DNA of 23,579 bases from a virus: IMG/VR virus record IMGVR_UViG_3300009593_000125, positions 1-23,579 of that record; one strand, written 5' to 3'. Below the pieces are notes generated by a model. That model made no database searches. It had not been told where the DNA came from and saw nothing but the letters and a program-made list of their open reading frames with translations. Each line of letters starts with the position of its first letter. Position 1 is the stretch's first letter. Shown in pieces: positions 21,912-23,579 of this stretch. Both the position numbers and the translations under genes were made by a program.

Positions 21912-23099
21912 ATGGCTGCTCAAAAACAATTTACTACCTCTGCAGGTAGTCATCTCAAAAATAGGGAGATTTTTTACGGTCCAGATTCTCCCGGAACTAC
22001 ACCGTATACTTGGTCAGTCCCAAGTGGAACCACTGAAGTCCATGTTCATGTTTGGGGTGGCGGTGGAGCTGGTCATTATGCCAGCTATTCAGGGGCTGGT
22101 GGTGGAGGAGGTGGTTATGCCAGAGCACCATATACAGTTACTGATTCTGATACTTTATCAATCACTGTTGGTAGTGCAGCTGCATCCTCATCTGTAACAA
22201 TTCCAACTCAGGCCCCTACTTCTCCTGTAAGTGCAACTAATGGAAGTATTGGCAGCGTTCCTGGTAATAATGGTGGTCCTGGCGGTAGTGGAGCGGTTAC
22301 TTTAAATCCTACATTTCCACAATATTATTGTATGACTGCCGATGGTGGTTGTGGTGGATGGAAGCCCAGTCCGGCGTATCCAGGTCCGTATACGGGATCT
22401 GGTGGTGCTGCTGGTTCCCCTTTAGGTACTGGTGGCGATGGTGGATGGGGTTGTAGTAACTTTGGAGGTGGAATCGGTCAAGCACCTGGTTTCAATCGGC
22501 ATTGTCAGCGATTCGCCTATTGTGTTGGCGGAGCAGGTCCTTTTACACAAGAAGGGCCAGTTACTAATTGTCACGGTGGGAATTACTTGACAGGTAGAAA
22601 GAGTGGCTGTTACTCCAACCCCGACAATTACAATAATTATAGCCCGGCCGTGGGACCTATTGGTGATTATGCAACTATCGTACTTGGATCAGTGGGTCGT
22701 AGTAACTTCATGGAAAATATTAAAACTTGTTGGCATTGTTGGAATCAAGCATCATATACACTCAGTACCTGTCCAGGTGCGATGACTCGCACATATTCTG
22801 GACCTGAAGCTAATACAAGTAGGGGTGATGAGTGGTTCTGGGTAGAAGATATGGCAGGATCTGGTGGTTATCAGTATACTTCTCCTGTCTCAGATGATAA
22901 CAGGGGTGACGCAGGAGCAGGAGCAGGTGGTGGTGCTAATGGACAGGCTGGTATATTAGGAGGTGGTTCTCAGTGTAGTTCAACCACTTGGGCCCTACCA
23001 ACTTCAGCGGGATATGGAGGTGGAGGTGGTAGTAATGGTAGTGCACCTCCACAAGGGCCTCTTACTGGTGGTGCTGGCTTAGTTATTCTTTACTGGTAA
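21912..23099 (+). CDS. Glycine- and cysteine-rich adhesin (fibre tip protein)
   Basis: 395 aa. The start ATG touches the previous stop. Residues 1-130 contain LKNREIFYGPDSPGTTPYTW, a V-h-V-W-G strand (TEVHVHVWGGGGAG), a GGGGGGYARAPYTV stretch and SVTIPTQAPTSPVSA. Residues ~135-310 are unusual: Gly-rich with ten of the protein's 11 Cys and many Trp and aromatic residues (CMTADGGCGGW, RHCQRFAYCVGG, KTCWHCWNQASYTLSTC). The C-terminus is Gly-rich and ends GGAGLVILYW, an ending common in phage glycine-rich tip domains. The layout recalls T-even gp38-type adhesins with polyglycine sandwiches; receptor binding is inferred. Codons in the cysteine part are more G+C-rich than those around it. The next gene is a paralog of its first ~140 residues. 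Confidence 0.65.
   Translation: MAAQKQFTTSAGSHLKNREIFYGPDSPGTTPYTWSVPSGTTEVHVHVWGGGGAGHYASYSGAGGGGGGYARAPYTVTDSDTLSITVGSAAASSSVTIPTQAPTSPVSATNGSIGSVPGNNGGPGGSGAVTLNPTFPQYYCMTADGGCGGWKPSPAYPGPYTGSGGAAGSPLGTGGDGGWGCSNFGGGIGQAPGFNRHCQRFAYCVGGAGPFTQEGPVTNCHGGNYLTGRKSGCYSNPDNYNNYSPAVGPIGDYATIVLGSVGRSNFMENIKTCWHCWNQASYTLSTCPGAMTRTYSGPEANTSRGDEWFWVEDMAGSGGYQYTSPVSDDNRGDAGAGAGGGANGQAGILGGGSQCSSTTWALPTSAGYGGGGGSNGSAPPQGPLTGGAGLVILYW
22196..22337 (+). repeat. Segment duplicated at 23444-23579
   Basis: Two blocks of this segment match the next gene at the DNA level. 22196-22238 against 23444-23486 agrees at 40 of 43 positions, and 22281-22337 against 23523-23579 at 49 of 57. The spacer between the blocks is only loosely similar and differs slightly in length. 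Conservation including third codon positions points to recent duplication or gene conversion. Confidence 0.75.
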
Positions 23100-23102
23100 A
23101 TA
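23096..23102 (+). promoter_or_regulatory. Possible late box GTAAATA with RBS
   Basis: GTAAATA includes the stop of the preceding adhesin gene (TAA 23097-23099) and runs straight into AGGAG (23102-23106), 8 nt before ATG 23115. The ribosome binding site is convincing. The box matches the late motif less well and is only 12 nt from the start codon, so it may be coincidence. Confidence 0.25.
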
Positions 23103-23114
23103 GGAGATTAAACA

Positions 23115-23579
23115 ATGTCAAATTATAGTCAATTTTTTCCTACTAGTAGTGGTGGAGGTGGTGGAGAAACTTCTACACCAGGTAATAGATTAAATAGAAG
23201 AATTTTTTACGGTCCTCTCGACAGTCCTACTGCCGCTACTGTTAATTGGACAGTTCCTGATAATACTACTACAGTAGAAGTCCATGCATGGGGTGGTGGT
23301 GGAGGTGGCTTTGACCCAACCCCTGGTACAATGAATTGTTTCGGTGGTGGTGGAGGTGGTGGTTACGCCCGTGCTGAATATACTGTAACTGGTGGTGATA
23401 CTCTTGCTCTTACTATTGGTGGTATATCAGGAACCTCATCTATAACAATTCCAACGCAGTCTCCTACTTCTCCTGTAAGTGCAACTGCTGGTGCTAATAC
23501 TACTACAGGCAGTGGAGCTGCTGGTGGTAGTGGAGCGGTTACTCTAAATCCTACATTTCCAACCTCATATTGCATGACT
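23115..23579 (+). CDS. Glycine-rich adhesin, paralog of the preceding gene (3' partial)
   Basis: 155 codons from ATG 23115, open to the window edge. AGGAG lies 8 nt before the ATG. It starts MSNYSQFFPTSSGGGGGETS, then NRRIFYGPLDSP, TVEVHAWGGGGGG, a Gly-rich GGGGGGGYARAEYTV stretch, SSITIPTQSPTSPVSA, and GGSGAVTLNPTFPTSYCM. These blocks follow the order of the preceding 395-aa protein. The N-terminal 20 residues are different. It is probably a second fibre-tip adhesin made by tandem duplication, likely with its own variable Cys/Gly-rich region beyond the edge. No late promoter is certain, so it may be transcribed with the upstream gene. Confidence 0.7.
   Translation, partial: MSNYSQFFPTSSGGGGGETSTPGNRLNRRIFYGPLDSPTAATVNWTVPDNTTTVEVHAWGGGGGGFDPTPGTMNCFGGGGGGGYARAEYTVTGGDTLALTIGGISGTSSITIPTQSPTSPVSATAGANTTTGSGAAGGSGAVTLNPTFPTSYCMT

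Noticed and set aside
21912-23579. Diversity-generating retroelement
   Set aside because: Near-identical segments in two adjacent adhesin genes raised the idea, but differences are not confined to adenines, both copies are coding N-terminal parts, and no reverse transcriptase gene is in the window.

Overview
The window is an A+T-rich segment of a contractile-tailed T4-like phage genome. It most resembles the marine T4-like phages (cyanophages and relatives, family Kyanoviridae). The evidence is a baseplate-hub OB-fold protein of the gp5 type, hub-like and needle-like neighbours, and a long series of fibre and adhesin proteins. Those fibre proteins carry marine T4-like phrases such as an MAVNKNFVVKNG start, an MPLSRLDNFLKNVRGN start, GDGSGLTNL and TLTYQDVTNID. 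All genes I accept lie on the + strand. The host cannot be read from the sequence; a marine picocyanobacterium is the best guess, and another marine bacterium is possible.

Region 1 (about 1-9257) is a tightly packed operon for the tail hub. In order it holds: the end of a protein with a GH104/lambda-endolysin-like muramidase domain; a 590-aa protein with membrane-type segments and an M23 peptidase domain; a gp27-like hub protein; a gp5-like hub protein without a lysozyme domain; a short beta-helical needle-like protein; two proteins sharing a C-terminal fibre domain; and a 2OG-Fe(II) oxygenase-like protein. Genes abut or overlap, mostly by TAATG or TGATG, which suggests translational coupling.

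Region 2 (9258-10898) holds a 410-aa structural protein of unknown role and a 118-aa fibre-like protein. From here on, most genes are preceded by an ATAAATA or CTAAATA box that resembles the T4 late promoter core (TATAAATA). In several cases the box includes the stop codon of the gene before.

Region 3 (10899-11909) is an island of four small genes (57-89 aa; two clearly acidic) inside the late structural block. It has a stem-loop at its left edge, then a near-consensus sigma70-type promoter (TTGACA-N17-TATAGT), and a composite element found twice. This suggests host-polymerase (early-type) expression of these genes.

Region 4 (11960-23579) encodes the fibre/adhesin apparatus: a 1951-aa beta-helical fibre; an Ig-like pair of overlapping genes that look like one protein split inside an Ig domain; a fibre with a cupredoxin-like domain; a tandem-repeat fibre; a glycine- and cysteine-rich adhesin; and a recent partial paralog of that adhesin running off the right edge. 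No stretch longer than 300 bases lacks a gene. I saw no tRNA, CRISPR array, insertion sequence or integrase. Most individual families look like known marine T4-like phage parts. The least explained items are the split Ig gene with its downstream stem-loop, the promoter-bearing small-gene island, the cupredoxin-like fibre domain and the duplicated Gly/Cys-rich adhesins.
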